From NCBI RefSeq assembly GCF_000285575.1, contig NZ_HE611050.1:40395-104394 (forward strand): a stretch of 64,000 nucleotides of DNA, written 5' to 3'. This document shows positions 1-9,200 of this stretch, one piece after another. The DNA comes from Clostridium senegalense JC122. GTDB lineage: Bacteria > Bacillota > Clostridia > Clostridiales > Clostridiaceae. The number at the start of each line of letters is the position of its first letter. Position 1 is the first letter of the stretch. The notes under the pieces are model-generated. The model was given only the letters and a program-made list of their open reading frames with translations. It was not told the DNA's origin and did not search any database. The translations under genes and the position numbers were made by a program.

Positions 1-250
1 TCTAGTTAAGAATTAAGAGTGAATAGTTAACAGTTGTGGTTATTACTACTCACTTCGTTCCTAGTAATTCTCAACGTATCTTTTTATAAATTTGCAAAGC
101 AAATTATATGATTAAATTAAAAGAAACTAATTTCCGGTTTTATCCTCAAACCTTAACTGTTAATTTCTAATTTTTTAACTAACTATATTTATACTTACTT
201 TTTTAACTAATAACAAAGATTTGATGGATAAATTTAAACTTATTTATTGC
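1..250. repeat. Family B interspersed repeat, truncated at window edge
   Basis: AT-rich gene-less stretch made of a family B repeat. An inverted repeat is visible: AGTTAAGAATTAAGAGTGAA at about 5-24 against TTCTAATTTTTTAACTAACT at about 164-183. The internal segment GGTTATTACTACTCACTTCG recurs near 5.68, 6.44 and 8.84 kb. The right part (TAACTAATAACAAAGATTTGATGGATAAATTT) matches the tail of the 6.3-7.0 kb copy. The right edge is approximate. No gene is visible. Confidence 0.75.
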
Positions 251-334
251 TTAAAACAATTTTATATTTTAACCTTGTCAGTTTAATATCAAAAGTTTAA
301 ATTTTTATTAAATATAACCACTTAAACTAAATAA

Positions 335-373
335 GCCATTTAAAGATAGTTTTAAAAACTATCTTTAAATGGC
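335..373 (-). terminator. Hairpin terminator of the ABC-F gene
   Basis: A long perfect stem, GCCATTTAAAGATAGTTTT with its complement, ends just below the stop codon of the minus-strand ABC-F gene. The sequence after it in the minus direction is T-rich but not an uninterrupted T run, so it is a plausible intrinsic terminator. Confidence 0.6.
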
Positions 374-379
374 GTTATT

Positions 380-2290
380 TTAACTATTCTTCTGCTCTTC
401 TATTCTATCTGCAAGCTCATTTAGGTATACCCATCTTTCCATTAAATAATCAAGTTCACCTTTTAATGTCTCTTGAGCTTTTAATAGCTCTTGTAACTTC
501 ACAAAATCGCTTCCATTTTTAGCTATTTCTTTTTCTATATTTTCTATTTCTTCTTCTTTTGATGAAATATTATCATCTATTTCTTCATATTCTTTCTGTT
601 CTTTAAAGGAGAATTTTAGTGGTTTATCTTTTTTCCTATTTTTATATTCAGTTTTTTCTTTAACCTCTTTTTTATCCCCTTCTTCTTTTAAAAATGCTTC
701 TTCATAATCTTTATAATCACTATAGTTTCCTGTAATTTCTATAATTTCACCATTTCCTCTAAAAGAAAGTATTTTGTTAGCTACTCTATTTAAAAAATAT
801 CTATCGTGAGATACAGTTATTACTGTGCCATTAAACTCCTCTAAATATTGCTCAAGTATTGCTAAAGTGTCAATATCTAAATCATTGGTAGGCTCATCTA
901 AAAATAATACATTAGGACTCTCCATAAGTATTTTTAGTAGATATAATCTTCTTCTTTCACCACCTGAAAGTTTATTTATAGGTGTATACTGACTAGGTCC
1001 TTCAAATAAAAATCTTTCAAGCATTTGAGATGCAGATATTTTACTTCCATCATTAGTTGTTATAAATTCCGCACTTTCTTTTATATAATCTATAGCTCTT
1101 AGATCATAATTCATATCTTCATTTTCTTGTGAAAAATATCCAAGTTTTACTGTGTCTCCAAAGGTAATTACTCCACTGTCTGGTTTTAATTTATCACTTA
1201 AAATATTTAAAAGAGTAGACTTTCCTATCCCATTATTTCCTATTATTCCAACTCTATCTTCTTTAGTGGCTATATAGTTAAAATCTTTTATTATAAGTTT
1301 ATCATCAAAATTTTTACTTATATTTTCAGCTTCTATTATTTTTTTACCAAGTCTGCTACTGCCAGTACTTATATTAACTTTTTCACTACTTATATCAATT
1401 TTTCCATTTTTAATTTCTTCAAATCTATCAAGTCTTGCCTTTTGCTTAGTACTTCTTGCCTTTGCACCTCTTTTTACCCATTCAAGCTCTCTTCTATATA
1501 AATTTTGTCTTTTTCTTTCAAGACTCTCTTGCATTTCCATACGTTCTATTCTTTTCTCAACAAAAACAGAATAATTTCCATCATATGTATATAAATTACC
1601 TTTTTCTATTTCAAAAATTTTATTTGCAACCCTATCTAAAAAATATCTATCATGAGTAATCATAAGCAATGCACATTTTCTTACTTTCAATTCATTTTCA
1701 AGCCATTCAATAGCCTCATTGTCCATATGATTTGTAGGCTCATCTAATATCAAAAGATCACACTGTGCAATTAAACTACTAGCTAATGCTATTCTTTTTC
1801 TTTGTCCACCGGATAATTTTTTCACTTTTTCATTAAAGTTATTTACTCCAAGTTTCGTTAAAATTCTTTTAGCATCACTTTCAACTTGCCATCCATTTAA
1901 AGCATCCATTTTATTTTGTAATGCTGTTAATTTATTTTGAAATTTAGTATTAGTACTATCCTTCTCTAGATTATATACTGTCTCTTCATATTCTCTTAAA
2001 ACTTTCATAACTTCTGAAGATCCTTTAAACACTAAATCTAAAACATTATCTTCATCATCGTAAAACACTTCTTGAGCTAAATATTCTACTCTTAACCCAT
2101 TCATTTTTACTATAGTTCCATTCTCATAATTTTCTATTCCAGCAACAATTTTCAAAAGAGTTGATTTACCAGCACCATTTACTCCTATAATCCCAATTTT
2201 ATCTTCACTAGAAATCGTTAATTTTATATCATTTAGTAAAATTTTATCACTATAGCTTTTAGTTATATTATCTAAAGTTATTAAATTCAT
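380..2290 (-). CDS. ABC-F family ATPase (Uup/YfmR-like)
   Basis: 636 aa with two ABC ATPase domains and no membrane segments, the layout of ABC-F proteins that act on the ribosome (translation factors or antibiotic-target protection). Domain 1 has Walker A GVNGAGKS (residues 36-43), signature LSGGQRKR and Walker B LLILDEPTNHMD. Domain 2 has GNNGIGKS near residue 350, LSGGERRR and LFLDEPTNDLD. The linker between them is charged and helical. The last 90 or so residues are Lys/Glu-rich and look like the C-terminal coiled coil of Uup-type members. Both ATP sites look intact. The ATG start follows GAGGATGG. It is a single-gene unit with its own terminator. Whether it is housekeeping or confers drug resistance cannot be told from sequence; the Uup-like tail favours a housekeeping role. 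Confidence 0.9.
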   Translation of the reverse strand: MNLITLDNITKSYSDKILLNDIKLTISSEDKIGIIGVNGAGKSTLLKIVAGIENYENGTIVKMNGLRVEYLAQEVFYDDEDNVLDLVFKGSSEVMKVLREYEETVYNLEKDSTNTKFQNKLTALQNKMDALNGWQVESDAKRILTKLGVNNFNEKVKKLSGGQRKRIALASSLIAQCDLLILDEPTNHMDNEAIEWLENELKVRKCALLMITHDRYFLDRVANKIFEIEKGNLYTYDGNYSVFVEKRIERMEMQESLERKRQNLYRRELEWVKRGAKARSTKQKARLDRFEEIKNGKIDISSEKVNISTGSSRLGKKIIEAENISKNFDDKLIIKDFNYIATKEDRVGIIGNNGIGKSTLLNILSDKLKPDSGVITFGDTVKLGYFSQENEDMNYDLRAIDYIKESAEFITTNDGSKISASQMLERFLFEGPSQYTPINKLSGGERRRLYLLKILMESPNVLFLDEPTNDLDIDTLAILEQYLEEFNGTVITVSHDRYFLNRVANKILSFRGNGEIIEITGNYSDYKDYEEAFLKEEGDKKEVKEKTEYKNRKKDKPLKFSFKEQKEYEEIDDNISSKEEEIENIEKEIAKNGSDFVKLQELLKAQETLKGELDYLMERWVYLNELADRIEEQKNS

Positions 2291-2321
2291 TTATTACCAT
2301 CCTCTTGCTTTAATTTATCTA

Positions 2322-2478
2322 TATGACTCCAAGTTTACTTATAAGATATTTTATCTTAATACTTGGAAGTCTAAAAGAATGACGCAAGCTCGTAAGTATC
2401 TAAAGTAAGTACTTTCTTATAACATGAAAATATTTTCAAATTATTTAACAGATTTAAACTTGAGCTTGTATCCATATA
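2322..2478. repeat. Diverged family A repeat (MITE-like)
   Basis: Starts TATGACTCCAAGTTTACTT and ends AAACTTGAGCTTGTATCCATATA, matching the ends and the roughly 158-bp length of the family A copies at 26.98, 53.04 and 60.48 kb, but strongly diverged in the middle. Probably an old non-autonomous element. Confidence 0.6.
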
Positions 2479-3031
2479 ATACTTAAATAAATTATATACT
2501 ATATTAAATTTTTCTGCTAGTTTACCTTTAAAATATGTAAAGTTATACTTTTAACACATATTATTATTTAATCCGTGTTTTTTACCACATTTTACATATT
2601 TTTTCTATATAAAGTTACTAAATTTATATATTAATAACATTTTTTTAATATAATTTAAGTTTAGTAATTGATTTTCACTTAAAAAGCATATATACTCAAT
2701 GTATAGTATTTTGTTAATAATTTGATTATTATTTTATTTCACAAGAAAATTTTATTATTATTTATTTTTTATTTTTATAGCAATTCAAATTCATAAATTC
2801 TTAGTTGTGTTTACATATTCAAAATTGTCTTAATACTTTTTATATTAAAACTGATATAACAATTAAGTTTTTGCTGAATGTTTTGCTTTGTATTTATTTT
2901 AATATTATACAAATATTGTTTTTAGTTTTTCAAAATTAAAGTCTTTTGCATAATATAATTCATATTATAGATGATATAATTATATTTATAATAATTTTAA
3001 AAGACTTTAACAAAAAAACATTGAGATTATA
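2479..3031. other. AT-rich gene-less region upstream of glsA
   Basis: About 550 bases of very AT-rich sequence with no convincing ORF or structured RNA. It must hold the glsA promoter, but no single -35/-10 pair stands out in so AT-rich a context. Confidence 0.5.
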
Positions 3032-3044
3032 AAGGAGTGGACTT

Positions 3045-3959
3045 ATGAAAAGAATTTTAGATAATATTATTGAAAAAAGTAGAGATTGGACTCAAAAAGG
3101 TGCTGTAGCAGATTACATTCCTGAGCTTGCAAAAGCTGATCCAAATGTTTTAGGAATATGCATCACTACATTAGATGGAAAAGAGTACTATTCAGGAGAC
3201 TATGATACTAGTTTTACTATTCAAAGTATATCTAAGGTTATAACCTTAATGGTTGCAATATTACAAAACGGATCAGAATATGTTTTTTCTAAGGTTGGTA
3301 TGGAACCTACAGAACTTGCGTTCAACTCTATAACAAATCTTGAAACCAGCCCCCAGAAAAAACCTTTAAACCCAATGATAAATGCAGGAGCTATAGCTGT
3401 TACTTCTTTATTAAACGGAGAAAGTCCTGAAGATAAAATTAAAACTATCCTTAATTTCACAAGAAAAATTTGTGAAAATGATACTATTGAGATAAATGAA
3501 GATGTTTATAGAAGCGAAAAAGCTACTGGAGATAGAAATAGAGCACTTGCTTATTACATGAAAGGTAACGGCATAATAGAAGGTGAAGTTGAAGAAATTC
3601 TTGATGTTTACTTCAAAGCATGTTCTATGGAAGTTACTTGCAGAGATTTAGCTAGAATCGGAGCTATGCTTGCTAATGACGGTGTACTTATAAACGGTGA
3701 AAGAATTATATCTAGAGATATATGCAGAATGATAAAAACTATAATGGTTACTTGCGGAATGTATGATGCATCTGGTAAATTCGCTGTACATATTGGAATC
3801 CCTTCTAAAAGTGGAGTTGGCGGTGGTATAATGGCTGCTGTTCCTAGAAGAATGGGCATTGGTTTAGTTGGACCTGCTCTAGATTCTAAAGGAAATAGTT
3901 GTGGTGGATTAAAAGTTTTAGAATACCTTTCTACTGAATTAGATTTAAGTATATTCTAA
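3045..3959 (+). CDS. glsA: Glutaminase
   Basis: 304 aa, the normal length of bacterial serine-dependent glutaminases, which hydrolyse glutamine to glutamate and ammonia. The catalytic SxxK motif is S61-I-S-K64 in QSISK. The family blocks NPMINAGAI and GVGGGIMAAVPRRMGIG (the substrate pocket near the C-terminus) are present. A clean AAAGGAGTGG ribosome site precedes the ATG. It is cytoplasmic, with no signal peptide. The next gene, read convergently, is an AGCS amino-acid symporter; glutaminase beside a transporter of this family is known in other Bacillota, suggesting glutamine uptake and breakdown, possibly for acid tolerance or nitrogen supply. Here the two are not co-transcribed. Confidence 0.95.
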   Translation: MKRILDNIIEKSRDWTQKGAVADYIPELAKADPNVLGICITTLDGKEYYSGDYDTSFTIQSISKVITLMVAILQNGSEYVFSKVGMEPTELAFNSITNLETSPQKKPLNPMINAGAIAVTSLLNGESPEDKIKTILNFTRKICENDTIEINEDVYRSEKATGDRNRALAYYMKGNGIIEGEVEEILDVYFKACSMEVTCRDLARIGAMLANDGVLINGERIISRDICRMIKTIMVTCGMYDASGKFAVHIGIPSKSGVGGGIMAAVPRRMGIGLVGPALDSKGNSCGGLKVLEYLSTELDLSIF

Positions 3960-3977
3960 TATACTCTTAAGATAAAG

Positions 3978-4012
3978 AAGGAAACGTTAATCTTAACGTT
4001 TCCTTTATATTT
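3978..4012. terminator. Bidirectional terminator between glsA and the symporter
   Basis: Stem AAGGAAACGTTAA (3978-3990) pairs with TTAACGTTTCCTT (3993-4005). A T-rich run follows on the plus strand and an AAAG-rich flank gives some T on the minus strand, so it can serve both convergent genes. Confidence 0.85.
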
Positions 4013-5371
4013 TTATTTTTTTAACTCATCATAATCCTTTGTGGCTTTAACAACTAATCTACTTAATACTAATAATGCTATTAAATTAGGAATAACCATT
4101 AATCCATTAAAAGTATCTGCTAACTGCCATACTAAATCAACTTTTAGTGTGGATCCAATAATAACTACTATCATAACTAATATTCTATATGGTGTTAATC
4201 CTTTTTTTCCAAATAAAAACTTTATGTTATTTTCTCCAAAGAAATACCATCCAATTATTGTTGAGAACGCAAAGAATAATAAACATATTGCTACAAAAAC
4301 ATCACCAAAACCACCTAATGTTAATTCAAATGCTCTTTGTGTTAATTGTATACCTGTTAAGTTTCCTTCATTTAATGCTCCACTTGTTATTATAACTAAT
4401 GCTGTTAATGTAAGAATTACAAATGTATCTATGAATACACTTACTATAGCCACAGATCCTTGTTCACTTGGATGTTTAACATTTGCAACTGCATGAGCAT
4501 GTGGAGTTGAACCCATTCCTGCTTCATTAGAAAATAATCCTCTTGAAACACCATATCTTACAGCCTGTCTTATAGTTATACCTATTGCACCACCAACTAC
4601 AGCTTGTGGATTAAAAGCTCCTACAAAAATAGCTTTAAATGCTGGAAGTAACTGATTTCCATTCATAGCAATTACTATTACTCCAACAAGTATATACATA
4701 CCAGCCATAAATGGAACAACTTTTTCTGTTACAGATGCTATACGTCCCATACCTCCGAAAAATACAAAACCACCTATAATTGAAACTATTATACCTACTA
4801 TTAATGGAGAAACTCCAAAGGAATTGTTAAAAGCATCTGATATGGAATTTGCTTGAACTGCATTCCCCATAAATCCTAATGCTAATGTACATGATATAGC
4901 AAAAAATACAGATAAAAATCCACCAATTTTTTTATTTTTAATACCATTTTTAATATAATAAGCTGGTCCTCCTGTAACTTCGCCTTCAACTCTAGTTTTA
5001 AACAATTGAGCTAGAACAGCTTCTGCATATATTGTAGACATTCCTAAAAATGCACTGACCCACATCCAGAATATAGCACCAGGTCCACCAGCAGCAATTG
5101 CTGTAGCAGCTCCTGCAAGGTTTCCTGTTCCTACTTGTGCAGCAATTGCTGTAGCTACAGCTTGGAAAGAACTCATACCATCTTTGCCTGCTTTTTTTCC
5201 TTTTAAATTTATACCACCAAAAACCCTTTTAAAACCTTCACCAAACTTTCTAACCTGAACAAACTTTAACCTAATCGTAAAAAATATTCCTGTACCTAAT
5301 AGCAACACTAATAAAACACTACTCCAAAGCACCTCATTTAAATTGGTAATAGCATTCAGTAATCCATCCAT
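4013..5371 (-). CDS. AGCS family amino acid:cation symporter (alanine/glycine/glutamine)
   Basis: 452 aa, about ten or eleven hydrophobic segments, a cytoplasmic-membrane Na+- or H+-coupled amino-acid importer. Family features include the motif GTGNLAGAATAIAAGGPGA near residues 95-115 and the block GLFSNEAGMGSTPHAHA near residue 285. The start ATG follows TAGGAGGATT. Its convergent neighbour is glutaminase, which makes glutamine a reasonable substrate guess alongside alanine and glycine; substrate cannot be read from sequence. In B. subtilis similar genes are called alsT or glnT. Confidence 0.9.
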   Translation of the reverse strand: MDGLLNAITNLNEVLWSSVLLVLLLGTGIFFTIRLKFVQVRKFGEGFKRVFGGINLKGKKAGKDGMSSFQAVATAIAAQVGTGNLAGAATAIAAGGPGAIFWMWVSAFLGMSTIYAEAVLAQLFKTRVEGEVTGGPAYYIKNGIKNKKIGGFLSVFFAISCTLALGFMGNAVQANSISDAFNNSFGVSPLIVGIIVSIIGGFVFFGGMGRIASVTEKVVPFMAGMYILVGVIVIAMNGNQLLPAFKAIFVGAFNPQAVVGGAIGITIRQAVRYGVSRGLFSNEAGMGSTPHAHAVANVKHPSEQGSVAIVSVFIDTFVILTLTALVIITSGALNEGNLTGIQLTQRAFELTLGGFGDVFVAICLLFFAFSTIIGWYFFGENNIKFLFGKKGLTPYRILVMIVVIIGSTLKVDLVWQLADTFNGLMVIPNLIALLVLSRLVVKATKDYDELKK

Positions 5372-5654
5372 AAATAATCCTCCTATAGTATTGATTAAAT
5401 TTTTGCTATTTAAATTTAAATTTGCTTACATAGAGGCACAAAATAAATTCTATTAATTTTGTATCTCTAATATAATTTTTATCACCTTCTTATTACCTTA
5501 ATTTAAAATAAATATTTTAAGTAATTAATTAAACTAATTAATATTAGAGCTTTATATTTTGTAAATGCTATTAGTTACTACAAATAACTAACTTTTATTT
5601 GTTATTTTTTCTAACGTTTAATTTTATATTTTTTATAATGATAAATTGCTTCAA

Positions 5655-5815
5655 TATATATGTACCTATTTTCTCTAGTGGTTATTACTAATCACGTTGC
5701 TCCTAGTAATTCTCAACGTATTTTTAACTTTAAGAAACTTACGCTCAGCTTCATCAATAATTTTTAATTCTTATTCCTTAACTAACTATATTTGTATGGT
5801 ATTTTGAACTAATCT
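5655..5815. repeat. Partial family B repeat
   Basis: Contains GGTTATTACTAATCACGTTG and CTAGTAATTCTCAACGTATT, then TTCCTTAACTAACTATATTTG, matching the inner part of the copies at 1-250, 6.3-7.0 and 8.7-9.2 kb. The left inverted end is missing, so this is a truncated copy. The rest of 5372-6187 is AT-rich with no recognisable gene. Confidence 0.65.
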
Positions 5816-6187
5816 TATATATACTTTAAAAATATTCTTTTCAACTTACGAATATACCTTATTTCTATCATTAATACATATTTAACCATTTATTAATTAA
5901 TTCAATTAATATGAAGCTATTGCATATGATATTAATTGAATTATACCTATAATAAAATATATATTATATATACCAGTATTAAATTTTATTTAATAAGTTT
6001 TTTAATACTCTATAATTATTGTTTAAAATTTACTTTCTTATTTTAATATATTTAAATTATTTTTTTAGCTTTTTTTAATAATGTAATTATTTTCTATTAC
6101 CTTTAGTTAAATTTGGAACTTTTTTATAAAAAACTATTGATTTTTAATATGTATCATGCTAAAATAAATATTGTCAGTTGGCAATTT

Positions 6188-6269
6188 GCTAGTGTGGCGG
6201 AATGGCAGACGCATTCGACTCAAAATCGAACGGGAAACCGTACGAGTTCGACTCTCGTCACTAGCACCA
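6188..6269 (+). tRNA. tRNA-Leu (anticodon CAA)
   Basis: 82 bases including an encoded CCA. Acceptor stem GCTAGTG (6188-6194) pairs with CACTAGC (6259-6265), followed by discriminator A and CCA. The D arm begins TGGCGGAATGGCAGACGC, typical of tRNA-Leu. The anticodon stem TTCGA/TCGAA closes loop CTCAAAA, giving anticodon CAA, which reads UUG. A long variable arm (CGGGAAACCG) marks a class II tRNA. T arm GAGTTCGACTC is intact. Confidence 0.97.
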
Positions 6270-6304
6270 AAAACATGGTTTTTTATAAACCATGTTTTTT
6301 GTTT
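6270..6304 (+). terminator. Terminator of tRNA-Leu
   Basis: Stem AAAACATGGTTT pairs with AAACCATGTTTT directly after the tRNA CCA, followed by a T-rich run. A standard intrinsic terminator. Confidence 0.88.
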
Positions 6305-6320
6305 TGTCTATAAATAATTA

Positions 6321-7040
6321 TATAAGGTTTTAATGTAACTTTTAAACTTATTCATTTATCAAATGAGAAAACTCAAATTAATATTTTATCAATAACTAAC
6401 ACATTATTTTAATTAAGAGTTAATAGTGAATAGTTAACAGTTATGGTTATTACTACTCACTTTGCTCCTAGTAATTCTCAACGTATTTTTGAATCTACAA
6501 AATTAAAACTTCTAAATAAGCAATTATCCAAGACTTTTATTCCATAACAAGTGGGACAGGTTCATTTTCGGATATTTTCTTCGCTTAACTGTAGATTCCA
6601 TAATTACTGTATACCCATAACAAAATAAGCAAAGAACCAGTACCTAACATGTACGCTGCTTTGCAGCTCAAATACTGGTTCTTTGCTCGATAATTTATTT
6701 TATCTCCCCTTTTTATTGAGTACTAGAGTTTTTTTCTTTAAAACTCTCTACATCAACTAAATAATCAATTCACCCAAGTTCTATCTTCATCACAAATGGG
6801 ACAGGCACGATAAATTTATTTTCTTCGCTAACACTTGATGCTCTTCTAACTTTATACTTATATCTAAAAATTCAAAGTCAGTCCCGAACCTCTTTTCAAA
6901 GAAAGTGGTTGCCACTTTCATCCTAAATTCATAATTCTCTCTTTTTAATTCTTAACTAACTATATTTGTACTTATTTTTCTTAACTGATAATAAAAATTT
7001 GATGTATAAATTTAAATTCGAGATTGTATCCTTACCTATA
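6321..7040. mobile_element. Family B composite repeat, about 720 bp, non-coding
   Basis: The longest family B copy. Outer ends resemble family A (TATAAGGTTTTAATG at left, GATTGTATCCTTACCTATA at right). Nested inside is an inner element with inverted ends (AAGAGTTAATAGTGAATAG near 6415; TTCTTAACTAACTATAT near 6950). Two copies of ACAARTGGGACAGG lie at about 6548 and 6791, each followed about 20 bases on by TTTTCTTCGCT. Between them a 15-bp perfect stem, AGCAAAGAACCAGTA (6628-6642) with TACTGGTTCTTTGCT (6673-6687), encloses a second small stem GCTGC/GCAGC. No transposase ORF. It looks like a non-autonomous element mobilised in trans, itself a target for a second one. Confidence 0.7.
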
Positions 7041-7133
7041 TGAGTATTATTTAATTAACTGCTTTTGTAATAATTCATAACTCCTTTTCATATTTTAGAT
7101 ATATATACTAATTAGACAAGGAGTTGATTTTTT

Positions 7134-7718
7134 ATGTACAAAAGGCTTTCAGTTATAATTTGTGTAATTTTTATGTCCGTTACACTTACTGGATGCTCTA
7201 GTGACTTAAAATTTATTTTTAAAAAAGAAAAACCTAGTATAAATTTTTATACAGAAAACTTAATAAATTCTTACATAGAAAACCCTCCAACAGAGGTTTC
7301 AGTTTTTGATGTAAATATGTACAAGCAACAAACTTTAACAGAGGAACAATCTTTTGATGTTTTAAAATTCATGAATTCTTTAAAAAAGGATTATGCTTTA
7401 GAAAAAGATTCAGTAGATCTAAGTGATGAAAAAATAACCTATAAAGTTTTTATAACTTTTGATAATTGTAAATATGTTATAAATGTTTATAATGAAAAAT
7501 ATATATCTATTTATCCATGGGATGGAAATCATTCAAAAGATTATATGGATATATCTCAAGTACCTATAGCTTATAACGTATATGGCCTTTGTAAATACTT
7601 TACTGATAATTCATTAAACAAAGATGAAGAAGATATAACAGATAAAAGAGAGAATATTGAAAAAGAACAACCTATAAAAGAACCTAATGAATCTAAAGAA
7701 GAAAAAGAGGGCAATTAG
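7134..7718 (+). CDS. Lipoprotein of unknown function (DUF4883-like)
   Basis: 194 aa. An N-terminal hydrophobic signal ends in lipobox LTGC with the lipidated Cys at residue 21, so the protein is exported and tethered to the outer face of the membrane. The rest is soluble and Lys/Glu-rich with an acidic tail of low complexity (residues 165-194). It resembles small clostridial lipoproteins grouped as DUF4883; that name is a recollection, not a search result. No catalytic motif seen. The start is the ATG after AAGGAGTTG. A terminator overlaps the stop codon. It stands alone between two repeat regions. Confidence 0.75.
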   Translation: MYKRLSVIICVIFMSVTLTGCSSDLKFIFKKEKPSINFYTENLINSYIENPPTEVSVFDVNMYKQQTLTEEQSFDVLKFMNSLKKDYALEKDSVDLSDEKITYKVFITFDNCKYVINVYNEKYISIYPWDGNHSKDYMDISQVPIAYNVYGLCKYFTDNSLNKDEEDITDKRENIEKEQPIKEPNESKEEKEGN

Positions 7719-7736
7719 AAATGCCCTCTTTTTTTA
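7704..7736 (+). terminator. Terminator overlapping the end of the lipoprotein gene
   Basis: Stem AAAGAGGGCA (7704-7713) pairs with TGCCCTCTTT (7722-7731), followed by a T run. The left arm lies inside the last codons of the lipoprotein gene. Confidence 0.88.
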
Positions 7737-7784
7737 ATCAACTTTTATTTTATCCAGTATATTATGCTATTTGGTTTATATTTT

Positions 7785-8603
7785 TTATTTGTTTTCCAAT
7801 TCTTTTTTTATATCAATTACTCTTTTATTTAAAATTGGATGAACTTTATACGGCACTATATCGCACAGTGGGTCTAATACAAATAATCTTTCCTCCATTC
7901 TTGGATGTGGAAGTATTATATCTTTTTCATAACTAATTAAATCTTCATAGAAGATTACATCTAAATCTAATGTTCTTGGTCCCCATCTTATTATTCTTTC
8001 TCTTTTTAACTCTTTCTCTACTTCAAGTAGATATTCCATAAGTCTTTTAGGACTAAGCATTGTCTTTATTTTTATAGCTGTATTTAAAAACATATCTTGA
8101 TCTTCATAACCAAAAGGCTCTGTCTCATAAAAATCAGCAATTTCCTCTATTTTAGTATGTTTAGAATTGTTTATTATTTCAAAGGCATTCATAATATTCT
8201 GTTTTTTGTCACCTATATTAGCACCAACAGCAATTATTGCTTCATGCCATGAACGCTCCATTTTTATTGCAACATAATCTAAGTGTTTTTTTACTGGTGC
8301 CCAAGGTTTTTTTAATTCTAAACTTATTTTATTAATAATATTATATTTAAACATTATAGAATTAATCAACTCTTCACATGCTGTTTCAATTAAATCATAA
8401 CTAGTTTTAGTGAATTCTTTTTCTATTTCATCACAAAGTATTCCATAATGAACGGTATCTTCTAAACTATCTTCACTACTTGCCCTACTTAAGTCAAGTT
8501 CTACTTCCATTGTTAATACAAATTTTTGCCCTAAATTTTTCTCTTCTTGAAAATATCCATGATTTGCAAAAATTTCTAAATCTTTTATAAATATTTTATC
8601 CAT
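7785..8603 (-). CDS. folBK: Bifunctional dihydroneopterin aldolase / HPPK (FolB-FolK fusion)
   Basis: 272 aa fusion catalysing two successive folate steps. Residues 1-115 are FolB-like (MDKIFIKDLEIFANHGYFQEEKNLGQ; the NHG and E residues are active-site positions) and convert dihydroneopterin to 6-hydroxymethyl-dihydropterin plus glycolaldehyde. Residues 120-272 are HPPK (AIIAVGANIGDKKQN, the GYEDQDMFLN block, RWGPRTLDLDVIFYED, LPHPRMEER) and add pyrophosphate from ATP. The start ATG follows GGGAGTG. Its partners folP, folE and the pab genes lie upstream on the same strand, but a 480-bp repeat now separates it from folP. Confidence 0.95.
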   Translation of the reverse strand: MDKIFIKDLEIFANHGYFQEEKNLGQKFVLTMEVELDLSRASSEDSLEDTVHYGILCDEIEKEFTKTSYDLIETACEELINSIMFKYNIINKISLELKKPWAPVKKHLDYVAIKMERSWHEAIIAVGANIGDKKQNIMNAFEIINNSKHTKIEEIADFYETEPFGYEDQDMFLNTAIKIKTMLSPKRLMEYLLEVEKELKRERIIRWGPRTLDLDVIFYEDLISYEKDIILPHPRMEERLFVLDPLCDIVPYKVHPILNKRVIDIKKELENK

Positions 8604-8711
8604 TCCAACACTCCCTAAACATCATCCTCAGTTTTTTTGCCAATACTAAATACTTATTATATAGAAAAACTACTACTTCAATCTTTTAATTTTAATTCTA
8701 GCTTATACCTC

Positions 8712-9194
8712 TATAGGGTTCCAAATTAAATCTTAAACTTATTCATTTATCAAATGAAAAAACTCAAATTAATATTTTACCAATACCTAACAGATTGTTT
8801 TAGTTAAGAGTTAAGAGTGAATAGTTAACAGTTCTGGTTATTACTATTAACTATATTTCTAGTAATATTAAACGTACTTTTTAATTTAGTTTTGCCAAAC
8901 AATCTAATCAAGCAATACATCTAAGCATTAGTTCCATTACAAATGGGACAGGTTTATTTATGGATGTTTTCTTCGTATAAATTATAGATTCCACAAATAC
9001 CATATTCCCATAATAAAATAATGAAAGAACCAGTACCCGATAGATCGGCTGCCTTTGCAGCTTTGTTCAAAAGAAACTGATCTCCAGTTTCATCATAAAC
9101 TATTAGCTATTAACTAACTATAGTTTTACCTGTTTTCTTTAATTGATAGCAAAAGCTTAATAAACAAATTTAAGTTTTGACTTGTTTCTCTATA
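8712..9194. mobile_element. Family B composite repeat, about 483 bp, between folP and folBK
   Basis: Begins TATAGGGTTCCAAATTAAA and ends GACTTGTTTCTCTATA, imperfect inverted ends of the family A type. The nested inner element starts AGTTAAGAGTTAAGAGTGAA near 8809 and ends TTAACTAACTATA near 9121. One ACAAATGGGACAGG motif lies near 8939 and half of the hairpin seen in the 6.6-kb copy (AGAACCAGTACC, then GGCTGCCTTTGCAGC) near 9024. No ORF. It splits the folate cluster. Confidence 0.75.
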
Positions 9195-9200
9195 AAAGTT

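Noticed and set aside
1456..1659. Open frames opposite the ABC-F, symporter, folP and V-ATPase genes
   Set aside because: They lie antisense to clear genes, lack ribosome sites and have low-complexity translations; they are by-products of AT-rich codon use.
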